Notes: generated by a model from the letters alone, not told the origin. 20,279 nucleotides of DNA from JAHEFX01 sp964614585 (GCA_964614585.1 CAZTLW010000031.1:1-20279); one strand, 5' to 3'; counted from the first letter of the stretch, positions 1 to 7,417 are shown. A program made the numbers and translations.

Positions 1-881
1 ACCGCGGCCTCGAGTCCGGCACGGTCGCGGATGGCGCTCTCCTCCGGGAAGCTCGTCGTGAGGAAGTGCTGGGCGTAGGGGAAGCAGGCCGACTCGAAGG
101 GCTCGGGGTCGAGGAACGACGCCCCGAACGTGTTGGCCTCGATCGTGACGGCATCCAGGGGAACCCGGAGCGCCCGCTCCATCTCGCCAGGATCGAACAC
201 GAGGCCGAAGGGGGTCGAGTCCGGCTCCATCAATCGCCCGCCGTAGTCGACGGACAGGTTGCCCTCGATCCACAGCGGCTGGTCGAGGGGGTGCATGCTC
301 GCCGCCTCGAGTCCGGCGACACAGGTGAGCAGGTTGGGGCGCTCCGCGCTCTGCACGTCGACGATCACCTCACCGCGGTGGGACGTCGTGATGACCGATC
401 GGCTGGTGGTCGCCCCCGAGAAGCCCTGTCCGGGGTCGTAGCTGATGGTGTTTGACTCGTAGTCGCAGATGATCCACGACAGCATGCCCGTGCGGGTGTT
501 GCGGGCGATGACGTAGAGCTCGACCCGGCTGCCCCAGAACACCGACGTGTGGACGTTGAAGGCCCCCAGGATCCCGCAGTGCCTCGGCGCCGTGCCTTCG
601 AAGATCGCACTCGGGGCGAGCTCGTAGTCCGGCGGGAGCAGCGCCGTGGCGGCGGCTTCGTCGACGATCTCGTGGGCGAGGAAGAAGCAGTAGGGCTCGA
701 CCACGAAGCCGATCTCGGCGTCGCCTCCCGCCCGGTCGACGATCCACTGCTGGAGGGGGATCGGCAGCTTCGCCAGCATCTCGGCTCGCTGGTAGAGCTT
801 GCCGACGTCCCTCGGGGAGACCATCGCCTCGGTCCGTGTGATGAAGTCGCGCAGATGAGCGCGGTCGATCGGGGTGCCCAT
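1..881 (-). CDS. Unrecognised protein, 3' end cut by window edge
   Basis: A frame open from an ATG at 881 runs off the left edge, giving about 293 residues without a stop. It begins MGTPIDRAHLRDFITRTEAM. Codon use matches the neighbouring genes, with G/C strongly preferred at third positions, and the protein reads as a normal globular sequence. An in-frame TAG lies 9 nt before the ATG, which fixes the start within this frame. I see no signal peptide and no membrane segment. Around residues 60-220 it is rich in aromatic residues and beta-type sequence (for example FWGSRVELYVIARNTRTGML). This faintly recalls acetoacetate decarboxylase-like folds, but I see no catalytic motif I trust, so no function is assigned. 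It lies downstream of astD on the same strand, but a strong hairpin at 926-976 separates the two, so it is probably a separate transcription unit. Confidence 0.75.
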   Translation of the reverse strand, partial: MGTPIDRAHLRDFITRTEAMVSPRDVGKLYQRAEMLAKLPIPLQQWIVDRAGGDAEIGFVVEPYCFFLAHEIVDEAAATALLPPDYELAPSAIFEGTAPRHCGILGAFNVHTSVFWGSRVELYVIARNTRTGMLSWIICDYESNTISYDPGQGFSGATTSRSVITTSHRGEVIVDVQSAERPNLLTCVAGLEAASMHPLDQPLWIEGNLSVDYGGRLMEPDSTPFGLVFDPGEMERALRVPLDAVTIEANTFGASFLDPEPFESACFPYAQHFLTTSFPEESAIRDRAGLEAA

Positions 882-925
882 GCCGCCCTACGGAGCCAAG
901 CCGGGATTCGGATCGCCTTCGCGTT

Positions 926-976
926 CGTTCTTGTCGGGCCCAGCCATCCAGGAGGAGGCTGGGCCCGACACGAACG
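926..976 (-). terminator. 20-bp hairpin after astD
   Basis: The arms 926-945 and 957-976 pair over 20 bp with one mismatch, around an 11-nt loop. The core is GTCGGGCCCAGCC. On the minus strand it begins about 50 nt after the astD stop and ends before the next start at 881. There is no T-tract, as is common in high-GC actinobacteria. The hairpin after upp (3565-3613) has clearly related sequence, so this looks like one member of a terminator family. Confidence 0.6.
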
Positions 977-1027
977 GCGGTCGAGGGCTCGTCGTCGGTC
1001 GAGGGCGACCGGACGCGCACGCCGTGC

Positions 1028-2497
1028 TCACAGCCGTAGCCCCGGCGGCAGGGACTCGGGCATCGCCAGCTCGTCGGTCTCGAGGCTCGCCACCGGGTGG
1101 GCGACGTAGTCGGCGGCGTAGAAGGCGCTCGGTCGGTGGTTGCCCGACGCCCCGATTCCCCCGAAGGGGGCCGCCGACGAGGCCCCCGTGAGGGGCCGGT
1201 TCCAGTTGACGACCCCGGCGGCCACCTCGTCGAGCATCCGCTCGTACTCGGCCCGGTCGGTGGTGAGGATCCCCGCCGAGAGCCCAAAGGCGGTGTCGTT
1301 GGCGAGGTCGATGGCGTCGTCGAGGTTGCGGAAGCGGTACACCGACAGCAGCGGTCCGAACCACTCGTCGTCGGGCACCCCCTCGACGCCGGTGAGGTCG
1401 ATGATGCCCGGTGAGACGAATCCAGTCGCGGGGTCGCCCCGTCGCAACTCCACGAGTGGCCGACCGCCGAGCTCGACCAGCCCGGCCCACGCCTCGGCGA
1501 GCCCGTCGGCCGCCCGGGCACCCACCACCGGCCCGAGGAACGGCTGGGGCTCGCCACGGGGGTCGCCCGGCTCGAGGCCCGCGGTGACCTCCACCAGTCG
1601 ATCGATGAAGTCGTCGCCCCACGCCCCCCGGGGTACCAACAGTCGGCGGGCGCACGAACAGCGCTGGCCGGCCGAGAGGAAGGCCGACTGGATCGTGGTG
1701 ACCACGGCGGCGTCGATGTCGACCCCGTCGGTCACGACGAGCGGGTTGTTGCCGCCCAACTCCAGGGCGAGCAGCAGTTCGGGCCGCCCGGCGGCCTGTT
1801 CGTGGAGGAGGCGGCCGGTGCCGGCGCTGCCGGTGAAGAGGATCCCGGCGATGTCCCGGTGCCCGGCGAGGGCGCGGCCGGTGTCCACGGCGCCCTGCAC
1901 GAGGTTCAGCACCCCGGGCGGTAGTCCCGCCTCCTCCCAGAGGCGCACCGTCGCCTCGGCGGTGCCGGGGGCGAGCTCGGACGGCTTGAACACCACGGTG
2001 TCGCCCGCGAGCAGGGCGGGGACGATGTGGCCATTGGGGAGGTGGCCGGGGAAGTTGTACGGCCCGAAGACGGCCATGGCCCCGTGGGGCCGGTGACGGG
2101 TGACCGATCGCACGCCGCCGCCGAGGTCGCGCTCGGTGGTGCCCGCCCGGGTCTCCATCGCCTCGATCGAGATCCCGACCTTGGCGGCCATGGACGCCGG
2201 CTCGGTGCGGGCCTCCCACGTCGGCTTGCCGGTCTCGCCGGTGATGACGGAGGCAAGGGCCTCGGCTTGGCCCCGGACGAGGTCGGCGAAGCGCTCGACC
2301 ACCGCCCGGCGCTCGGCGACCGGGGTGCGTCGCCAGCCGGGGAAGGCTCGAGCCGCCGCGGTCACGGCGGCGTCGACCTGGGCGTCGTCGGCGGCACGGC
2401 CGGTCCAGGTCACGTGGGTGGTGGCGGGGTCGACGGCCTCGAACACCTCGCCGGCGCCGTCGACCCACACGCCGTCGATGAAGCTGCGTCCGGTCAC
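1028..2497 (-). CDS. astD: Succinylglutamate-semialdehyde dehydrogenase-like ALDH (AstD)
   Basis: This 489-residue NAD(P)+-dependent aldehyde dehydrogenase matches the AstD branch along its length. AstD oxidises N-succinylglutamate 5-semialdehyde to N-succinylglutamate in the arginine succinyltransferase (AST) pathway. Visible motifs are FGPYNFPGHLPNGH with Asn148, FKPSE with Lys171, the FTGSAGTG NAD loop at 221-228, the general base Glu246 in ELGGNN, and catalytic Cys280 in GQRCSCARR. The tail FGGIGASGNHRPSAFYAADY is typical of AstD. The GTG start at 2497 overlaps the stop of the upstream alkyltransferase-like gene as GTGA, so the two are translationally coupled. A longer upstream in-frame reading exists but has no family homology. 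No other AST gene (astA, B, C, E) is in the window, so the physiological substrate is uncertain. Family assignment is strong; pathway role is inferred. Confidence 0.9.
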   Translation of the reverse strand: MTGRSFIDGVWVDGAGEVFEAVDPATTHVTWTGRAADDAQVDAAVTAAARAFPGWRRTPVAERRAVVERFADLVRGQAEALASVITGETGKPTWEARTEPASMAAKVGISIEAMETRAGTTERDLGGGVRSVTRHRPHGAMAVFGPYNFPGHLPNGHIVPALLAGDTVVFKPSELAPGTAEATVRLWEEAGLPPGVLNLVQGAVDTGRALAGHRDIAGILFTGSAGTGRLLHEQAAGRPELLLALELGGNNPLVVTDGVDIDAAVVTTIQSAFLSAGQRCSCARRLLVPRGAWGDDFIDRLVEVTAGLEPGDPRGEPQPFLGPVVGARAADGLAEAWAGLVELGGRPLVELRRGDPATGFVSPGIIDLTGVEGVPDDEWFGPLLSVYRFRNLDDAIDLANDTAFGLSAGILTTDRAEYERMLDEVAAGVVNWNRPLTGASSAAPFGGIGASGNHRPSAFYAADYVAHPVASLETDELAMPESLPPGLRL

Positions 2498-2766
2498 GGT
2501 GCCGAGCCTACGACCCGCCCGCCGTTCACCCGCACGCCCTCGCGGCGGAGCAGCTCGGCGTGGCGCCGCTCGAGGCCGGGGACGAGCCGGCCAGCGCTGC
2601 TCACGACCCGCCACCACGGCAGGTCGTCGACGACCTTGAGCACCCCGCCGACCCCGCGGGCGGCGCCGGGGAAGCCCGCCTCGGCGGCCACCTCGCCATA
2701 GGTCATCACCGTGCCAGGCGGGATGGCGGCGACGACCGCGGCGACGGCGGCCTGGAACGGGGTCAT
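2494..2766 (-). CDS. Alkyltransferase-like protein (ATL, MGMT homologue without Cys)
   Basis: This 90-residue protein has the DNA-binding fold of O6-methylguanine methyltransferases: PPGTVMTYGEVAAEAG at 16-31, then the arginine-finger region GAARGVGGVL at 34-43. The active-site PCHRV motif is replaced by PWWRVV (50-55), so the alkyl-accepting Cys is Trp51. That defines ATL proteins, which flip and bind O6-alkylguanine without repairing it and hand the lesion to nucleotide excision repair. Most ATLs read PWHR, so the second Trp is unusual. The length of about 90 residues fits a stand-alone ATL. The ATG at 2766 lies 6 nt after a TAGCCT box, so the mRNA is probably leaderless. It is the first gene of a unit with astD, overlapping it by 4 nt; no functional link between the two is known to me. 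Confidence 0.9.
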   Translation of the reverse strand: MTPFQAAVAAVVAAIPPGTVMTYGEVAAEAGFPGAARGVGGVLKVVDDLPWWRVVSSAGRLVPGLERRHAELLRREGVRVNGGRVVGSAP

Positions 2767-2772
2767 GGGCCG

Positions 2773-2778
2773 AGGCTA
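2773..2778 (-). promoter_or_regulatory. -10 box for ATL-astD (leaderless type)
   Basis: TAGCCT on the minus strand fits TANNNT and ends 6 nt before the ATL ATG, which would place the transcription start at or next to the start codon. No convincing -35 is visible. The palindrome at 2784-2794 falls inside the expected -35/-10 spacer. Confidence 0.5.
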
Positions 2779-2783
2779 TGGCG

Positions 2784-2794
2784 AACCCAGGGTT
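2784..2794. repeat. Palindrome AACCCAGGGTT in ATL-upp intergenic region
   Basis: This is an 11-bp perfect palindrome around one central base, identical to the core of the repeats that flank cofG. The following bases, about 2796-2815, form a weaker hairpin (GTGCCG and CGGCAT around GTCGTTT) that resembles the hairpin part of the repeat near 20206-20240. It may be a diverged copy of the same element. It lies in the spacer of the ATL promoter, so it could also be an operator. Confidence 0.55.
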
Positions 2795-2891
2795 GGGTGC
2801 CGGTCGTTTCGGCATTCTCCGGTGTGGAGACCAGCCTCGGTCTGGTCCCCGCACCGAGGTTCGTGGGGGACGGTCGCCCCGCCGCGCCGGG

Positions 2892-2897
2892 TACTCT
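2892..2897 (+). promoter_or_regulatory. Possible -10 box for upp
   Basis: TACTCT fits TANNNT and lies 25 nt before the upp ATG. This leaves room for a short leader that contains the purine-rich GGACGGAG just before the start. No clear -35 is visible. Confidence 0.35.
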
Positions 2898-2922
2898 CGC
2901 CGCCAGCCGGCCCGGACGGAGC

Positions 2923-3552
2923 ATGCACCCCAACCTGACGATCCTCGAGAACCCGCTCGCCCAGCACCACCTGTCGATCCTGCGGGACAAGTCGACCGGG
3001 CCCGACGCCTTCCGGTCCGCCACCCGGCGTCTCGGCACGGCACTCGTCCACGAGGCGGCGAACCACTTCGAGACCGAGGAGGTCAAGATCGAGTCACCGC
3101 TCGAGGTGACCACCGGTCGGCGGATCGCCCGGGACCTCGTCGCCGTGGCGGTGCTGCGGGCCGGGCTCGGGCTGCTCGAGGGCATCACCCGCCAGCTGCC
3201 GGACCTGAAGGTCGGCTACGTGGGCGTCTTCCGGGACGAGGAGACCGCCCAGCCCCAGGAGTACTACACCAAGCTCCCCGACCTCGCCCACGCCCACGTG
3301 CTCGTCCTCGAGCCGATGTTGGCGACGGGCGGGTCGCTGTCGTGGGCGGTCGACACCGTCAAGGCGGCCGGCGGCACCGACATCACCGCCCTCGTCGTGT
3401 GCGCCGCCCCCGCCGGGGTCGAGCGGATGGCCGAGGACCACCCCGACGTGCGCATCGTCACCGCCGCCGTCGACCGGGAGCTCGACTACCGGTTCTACAT
3501 CCGCCCCGGGCTCGGCGACATGGGCGACCGCCTGTTCGGGACCACCGAGTAG
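2923..3552 (+). CDS. upp: Uracil phosphoribosyltransferase
   Basis: This 209-residue cytoplasmic enzyme makes UMP from uracil and PRPP in pyrimidine salvage. The length equals the usual family length. Diagnostic segments are the PRPP loop EPMLATGGS at 130-138 (usually DPMLATGGS, so the first acidic residue is Glu here), the flexible loop RDEETAQPQEYYTKLP at 104-119, and the uracil-binding C-terminus YIRPGLGDMGDRLFG at 192-206. The ATG at 2923 is preceded by GGACGGAG and gives the classic N-terminus NLTILENPLAQHHLSILRD. Upstream in-frame codons have no homology. The gene is divergent from ATL-astD, with 156 nt between their starts, and a hairpin follows it, so it is probably monocistronic. Confidence 0.97.
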   Translation: MHPNLTILENPLAQHHLSILRDKSTGPDAFRSATRRLGTALVHEAANHFETEEVKIESPLEVTTGRRIARDLVAVAVLRAGLGLLEGITRQLPDLKVGYVGVFRDEETAQPQEYYTKLPDLAHAHVLVLEPMLATGGSLSWAVDTVKAAGGTDITALVVCAAPAGVERMAEDHPDVRIVTAAVDRELDYRFYIRPGLGDMGDRLFGTTE

Positions 3553-3564
3553 ACGGCCCTCGGC

Positions 3565-3613
3565 GTTCTCGTGTCGCCCACCCTTCCCTGAGAGGGCTGG
3601 ACGACACAGGAAC
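3565..3613 (+). terminator. Hairpin after upp
   Basis: The arms GTTCTCGTGTCG (3565-3576) and CGACACAGGAAC (3602-3613) pair at 10 of 12 positions, and a shorter CCCT/AGGG stem sits inside. It lies 13 nt after the upp stop and there is no T-tract. In the direction of transcription its sequence resembles the hairpin after astD. Confidence 0.5.
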
Positions 3614-3634
3614 GAGGTTCGGGCGTTGCGGCCC

Positions 3635-3640
3635 TACGCT
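3635..3640 (+). promoter_or_regulatory. -10 box for the 3647 gene (leaderless type)
   Basis: TACGCT fits TANNNT and ends 6 nt before the ATG at 3647. There is no room for a ribosome binding site between the predicted transcription start and the start codon. Confidence 0.5.
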
Positions 3641-3646
3641 CGGCCC

Positions 3647-4273
3647 ATGGCCAAACCCGCCCCCCGCATTGCCTTCCTTGTCGCCGCCCGCGTCGTCCCC
3701 GACGTGGTGGCGGCGGTGGCCGACCACTGGGACGACCCCTCCGCCCTCGACGAGTGGACGGTCGGTGGACTCGCCGGCCACTTCGCCCGGGCGGTCGGCA
3801 CGGTCGGCGCCTACCTCGCCGCCGATCCCCCGTCCGGCGGCACCGTGCTGGACCCCGCCGGGTACTTCCTCGCTGCCCGCCTCGACGACGACGAGGTGCG
3901 CTCGGGGATCCTCGCCCGCGGCGACGAGATGGCCGCCGCCGGGCCCGAGGCGCTGGCGGTTTCGGTGGCCGAGACCGTCGACGAGCTCACGGCGACCATC
4001 GAGGCCACCCCCGACGACCGGCTGCTCGCCGTGTTCGGTGGGTCGATCCTCTCGCTCGACGACTACCTCGTGACCCGCCTCGTGGAGTTGGTGGTGCACC
4101 ACGACGACCTGGCCGCCTCGGTCGAGGAGCCGTTGCCGCCGCTGCCGGGCGAGGCCGTCGACCTGGCGGTGGGAACGTTGCAGGCCATGGCCCGCCGGAT
4201 CCACGGCGACCGGGCGGTGGTGCGGACGCTGGCCCGTTCCGAGCGGGCCCCGGGGTCGATCGCCGTGTTCTGA
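3647..4273 (+). CDS. Maleylpyruvate isomerase-like (DinB/MDMPI fold) metal-binding protein
   Basis: This 208-residue protein resembles the metal-binding N-terminal domain of mycothiol-dependent maleylpyruvate isomerase and its many DinB-like relatives in actinobacteria. The four-helix pattern is visible, beginning DEWTVGGLAGHFARAV near 35-50 and ending TRLVELVVHHDDLA at 143-156. His45, Glu147 and His151 (or His152) match the usual H-E-H metal site. Relatives act as thiol-dependent isomerases or transferases, but most are uncharacterised, so the substrate is unknown. I chose the ATG at 3647 because the TACGCT box sits 6 nt upstream; an in-frame start 21 nt earlier lies upstream of that box. 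Its stop overlaps the next start as TGATG, so the two genes are coupled. Confidence 0.8.
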   Translation: MAKPAPRIAFLVAARVVPDVVAAVADHWDDPSALDEWTVGGLAGHFARAVGTVGAYLAADPPSGGTVLDPAGYFLAARLDDDEVRSGILARGDEMAAAGPEALAVSVAETVDELTATIEATPDDRLLAVFGGSILSLDDYLVTRLVELVVHHDDLAASVEEPLPPLPGEAVDLAVGTLQAMARRIHGDRAVVRTLARSERAPGSIAVF

Positions 4274-4656
4274 TGGGCGAGGTCGACCGGCTCCGGTCCG
4301 GCCCGCCCGCCGACGTGGACCCCGGCCCGGTCGTGGTGGTGGAGGCGTCGGCGCCCGACCCCGGCCGGCTGCTGGCGCGGTTCCGGCTGGCACTGCGGTG
4401 GGCGGCGGGCGACGAGGTGACCGAGCCGCTCGAGGACGTGCTCCCGGCGTGGGCGACCGAATCGACGCCCCGGGACCCGTCGTGGGCGCCGTGGCTGTCG
4501 GCCGACCAGCGCCCGTGGCGCTACTGGGAGGGTGCCGTGGCCGGGACCGAGACCGTCCGTCTGGTGGTGACCGTCCCCGAGTGGCCGACCTCGCTCGAGA
4601 CGCTCTCGGCGGTGCTGCGGGCAGTGGGGGCGACCGAGGTGGTGGTGCGCTACTAG
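4273..4656 (+). CDS. Small hypothetical protein coupled to MDMPI-like gene
   Basis: This 127-residue protein was not recognised. Its start overlaps the preceding stop (TGATG), so it is translated from the same message. The N-terminal part is Pro/Val-rich. Residues about 50-85 carry a Trp-rich stretch (PAWATESTPRDPSWAPWLS, then RPWRYW). The end, ETLSAVLRAVGATEVVVRY, looks like a helix followed by a strand, a small alpha/beta domain. There is no signal peptide or membrane segment. Codon usage matches the neighbours. Its TAG stop overlaps the convergent TAG of ppc within CTAG. Coupling suggests it acts with the MDMPI-like protein, but no function can be given. Confidence 0.7.
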   Translation: MGEVDRLRSGPPADVDPGPVVVVEASAPDPGRLLARFRLALRWAAGDEVTEPLEDVLPAWATESTPRDPSWAPWLSADQRPWRYWEGAVAGTETVRLVVTVPEWPTSLETLSAVLRAVGATEVVVRY

Positions 4657-7373
4657 CCCGTGTTGCGCAGGCCGGTGGCGATGCCGTTGACGGTCAGCAG
4701 CAGCGCCCGTTCGAACAGCGGGTCGTCGGTGCGGCGCTCCAGCAGCGACACCTGCAGGTAGTTCAGCGGGTCGAGGTAGCGGTCCCGCACCGAGAGCGTC
4801 CGGGCCAGCACCGGGTTGTCGGTGAGGATCCCGCCGGTGCCCCGGGCTTCGAGCAGCGCCGCCATCGTCCGGTCGTGCTCCTCACGGATGAGTTCGAACG
4901 GCGCCCGGTGCTCGGTCGGCACGAGACGCTCCACGTACTGGGCGGCGATCCCGAGGTCGGTCTTGGCCAGGGTCATCTCCACGTTCGACAGGAACGTCGA
5001 GAAGAACGGCCACTCCACCGCGATCTCCCGCACCGTGTCCCACAGACCTGCCTCCCGGGCGGCCTCGAGGCCGGTGCCGACCCCGTACCAGCCCGGCACG
5101 ATCTGGCGGGACTGCGTCCAGCCGAACACCCACGGGATCGCCCGTAGTCCCTCGAGGCCACCGTCGCCGCCGGCGCGTCGCGACGGGCGGGAGCCGATGT
5201 TCATCGACCCCAACAGGTTCACCGGGGTCGAGGCGAGGAAGTAGTCGACCAGCGACGGGTGGTCGACGAGCGCCCGATAGCGCTCGAAGGCCGCCTCGGA
5301 GATGACGTCCATCACCTCGTCCCAACGCTCGAGCACCTCGGTCGTCCTCCGGGGCTCGCGGTGGAGCAGCGACGCCTCGAGCACCGACGCCACCGTGAGC
5401 TCGAGGTTGGTCCGGGCCAGGCTCGGAAGCCCGTACTTGTCGGAGATGACCTCGCCCTGCTCGGTGAGCTTCATCGGCCCGTCGACCACGCCCCACGGCT
5501 GGGCCATGATCGCCTCGTGGGTGGGGCCACCGCCCCGGCCCACCGTACCGCCCCGGCCGTGGAAGAGCCGCAGCACCACCCCGTGGCGGTCGGCGACGTC
5601 GCGCAACACCCGCTGGGCCTTGTAGATCTCCCATTGCGACGTGGTGATGCCGCCGTGCTTGTTGGAGTCCGAGTACCCCAGCATCACCTCCTGGACGTCG
5701 CCTCGCAGCCGCACCAACTCCCGGTACTCGGGCACCGACAGCAGCCCGTCGACCAGGTCGCCGGCCGCCCGCAGTTCGGTGATCGTCTCCAGGAGCGGGG
5801 CGAAGCCGATCCGGGCCACCCTCGTGCGCAGGTCGACGAGGCCTGCCTCCCGGGCGAGGACCACGGCCGCCAGCACGTCTCCCACCGAGGCCGTCATGGA
5901 GATGATGTACGTCTCCACGACGTCCTCGCCGAAGCGCTCCTTCGCCTCCCGCACCGCCTCGAAGGTCCCGAGGGTGCGAGCGGCGCCCTGGGGCAGCTCG
6001 ACGGCGGGGGAGAGGAGCGGGCGGTGCGCTCCGAGTTCGTCGGCCAACAGCGACTCCCGCGCGTCGTGGGCCAGGGCGTGGTAGTCGGCCTCACCGGTCA
6101 CGTCGTACATCGCCGCCAGCGCCTCGTGGTGGCGCTCGGCGTGCTCGCGGATGTCCATGACCGCCAGGTGGAAGCCGAACGCCGCCACCCGCCGGGTCAG
6201 CCGGGCCACCGGGCCGTCGGCGATGAGTTCGCCCTCGTGGGCCCGCAACGAGTCGGCCATGAGGTCGAGCTCGGCCAGCAGGTCGGCCGCCGAGCGGTAG
6301 TCGAGGCCGGGGTCGTGGCGGGCCCCGGCGCGGATCCGCTCGGCCGTGTTCAGCAACCGCTCGTGGACGTAGGCGCACTTGAGGCGGTACGGCTCCTCGG
6401 CGTTGAGGCGGGAGAAGCGCTCCCACACGCCGGGGAGGAGCTCGCGGTCCCGTTCCAGGGAGGCGACCAGCTCGGCGGAGACGTCCACGATGCGGGTCGA
6501 CGTCGACAGCTCGGCGGCCAGCTCCTCGACGGCCCGGACGAGGTTGCGGAGGCCGTGCTCGTGCTGCAGCTCCAGGATCTCGGTGGTCAGCTCCGGGGTG
6601 ACGAACGGGTTGCCGTCGCGGTCGCCGCCCACCCAGGTGCCGAACCGCACCGGGTGCCAGTGGGGGCTCCGCTCGATGCCGAGCTTCGCCAGCGCCCACA
6701 CGACGTCGTCGGTGAGGTCGGCCATGACGTCGCCGAAGAGTTGGTCGAGGAAGAAGATGGTGAGCCGGGCCTCGTCGACCGGGGTCGGCCGGGCGGCCCG
6801 TAGCTCGTCGGTCTGCCAGATGAGGTCGATGACCTCGCTGATGCGCCGGTCGATCCGGGCCACCTCGGTGGGCGTCGCCCGGGGGTCGAGGCGATCCTCC
6901 AGCAGGTCGGCGATCTGGTTGAGCTTCACGAGGATCGACCGGCGGGCCGCCTCGGTGGGATGGGCGGTGAAGACCGGCCGCAGCTCGAGTCGGTCGACCA
7001 CCGACGAGACGAGCTCGGGGTCGAGGCCCGCCGCGGCGATGCGGTCCATGGTGGCCGCCAGCCACTCGGCCTCACCGGGACGACGGCTGGCGATCTCGTC
7101 GACCCGGTGAGTCTGCTCGGCCACGTTGGCGAGGTGGAAGTAGGTGGTGAACGCCCGCACGAGGAGGATGGCGGTCTCGATCGGCTGGTCGGCCAGCAGC
7201 TCGACGAGGCGGTCGGCCGTGGTCGGGTCGTGGTCGTCGCGGAGGCGCTTGGCGGTCTCGCGTACCTCCTCGACGAGGTCGAGGACCCGTTGGCCCTCCT
7301 CGCGGACGATCGTCTCGCCGAGCTGGGAGCCCAGTCGGCGCACGTCGCTGCGGAGGGCGGTGTCGACGTCCAT
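4653..7373 (-). CDS. ppc: Phosphoenolpyruvate carboxylase
   Basis: This 906-residue cytoplasmic enzyme carboxylates PEP with bicarbonate to oxaloacetate, refilling the TCA cycle. The length is normal for bacterial PEPC. Motifs seen are FTAHPTEAARRS at 135-146 with catalytic His138; GYSDSNKHGGITTSQWEIYKAQ; the central LFHGRGGTVGRGGGP with the catalytic His/Arg pair; TEQGEVISDKYG; and the conserved C-terminus ending GIATGLRNTG. The ATG at 7373 gives MDVDTALRSDVRRLG, and a TACCCT box ends 9 nt upstream, so a leaderless message is likely. A longer in-frame reading upstream overlaps the preceding membrane-protein gene and has no homology. The gene follows the copper operon on the same strand after 44 nt, but it has its own -10 box. 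Its stop overlaps the convergent small gene. Confidence 0.98.
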   Translation of the reverse strand: MDVDTALRSDVRRLGSQLGETIVREEGQRVLDLVEEVRETAKRLRDDHDPTTADRLVELLADQPIETAILLVRAFTTYFHLANVAEQTHRVDEIASRRPGEAEWLAATMDRIAAAGLDPELVSSVVDRLELRPVFTAHPTEAARRSILVKLNQIADLLEDRLDPRATPTEVARIDRRISEVIDLIWQTDELRAARPTPVDEARLTIFFLDQLFGDVMADLTDDVVWALAKLGIERSPHWHPVRFGTWVGGDRDGNPFVTPELTTEILELQHEHGLRNLVRAVEELAAELSTSTRIVDVSAELVASLERDRELLPGVWERFSRLNAEEPYRLKCAYVHERLLNTAERIRAGARHDPGLDYRSAADLLAELDLMADSLRAHEGELIADGPVARLTRRVAAFGFHLAVMDIREHAERHHEALAAMYDVTGEADYHALAHDARESLLADELGAHRPLLSPAVELPQGAARTLGTFEAVREAKERFGEDVVETYIISMTASVGDVLAAVVLAREAGLVDLRTRVARIGFAPLLETITELRAAGDLVDGLLSVPEYRELVRLRGDVQEVMLGYSDSNKHGGITTSQWEIYKAQRVLRDVADRHGVVLRLFHGRGGTVGRGGGPTHEAIMAQPWGVVDGPMKLTEQGEVISDKYGLPSLARTNLELTVASVLEASLLHREPRRTTEVLERWDEVMDVISEAAFERYRALVDHPSLVDYFLASTPVNLLGSMNIGSRPSRRAGGDGGLEGLRAIPWVFGWTQSRQIVPGWYGVGTGLEAAREAGLWDTVREIAVEWPFFSTFLSNVEMTLAKTDLGIAAQYVERLVPTEHRAPFELIREEHDRTMAALLEARGTGGILTDNPVLARTLSVRDRYLDPLNYLQVSLLERRTDDPLFERALLLTVNGIATGLRNTG

Positions 7374-7382
7374 CGCCGGGGG

Positions 7383-7388
7383 AGGGTA
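7383..7388 (-). promoter_or_regulatory. -10 box for ppc (leaderless type)
   Basis: TACCCT on the minus strand fits TANNNT and ends 9 nt before the ppc ATG. It directly follows a GC hairpin at 7389-7407. Confidence 0.5.
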
Positions 7389-7407
7389 GGGCGGCTCGGC
7401 TCCGCCC
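7389..7407 (-). terminator. Short GC hairpin between copper operon and ppc
   Basis: GGGCGG and CCGCCC form a perfect 6-bp stem around a 7-nt loop, 10 nt after the stop of the last copper-operon gene. It has no T-tract and the stem is short, so this is a weak terminator at best. It also lies where the ppc -35 region would be. Confidence 0.35.
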
Positions 7408-7417
7408 ATGGTGACGG

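Noticed and set aside
893..915. Possible third diverged copy of the AACCC(A/T)GGGTT repeat
   Set aside because: The closest stretch matches the core at only about 10 of 13 positions and loses the palindrome, so it is not distinguishable from chance in this GC-rich DNA.
5259..6803. A 514-codon + strand frame inside ppc
   Set aside because: It is fully antisense to conserved PEPC sequence, with skewed composition and no domains.
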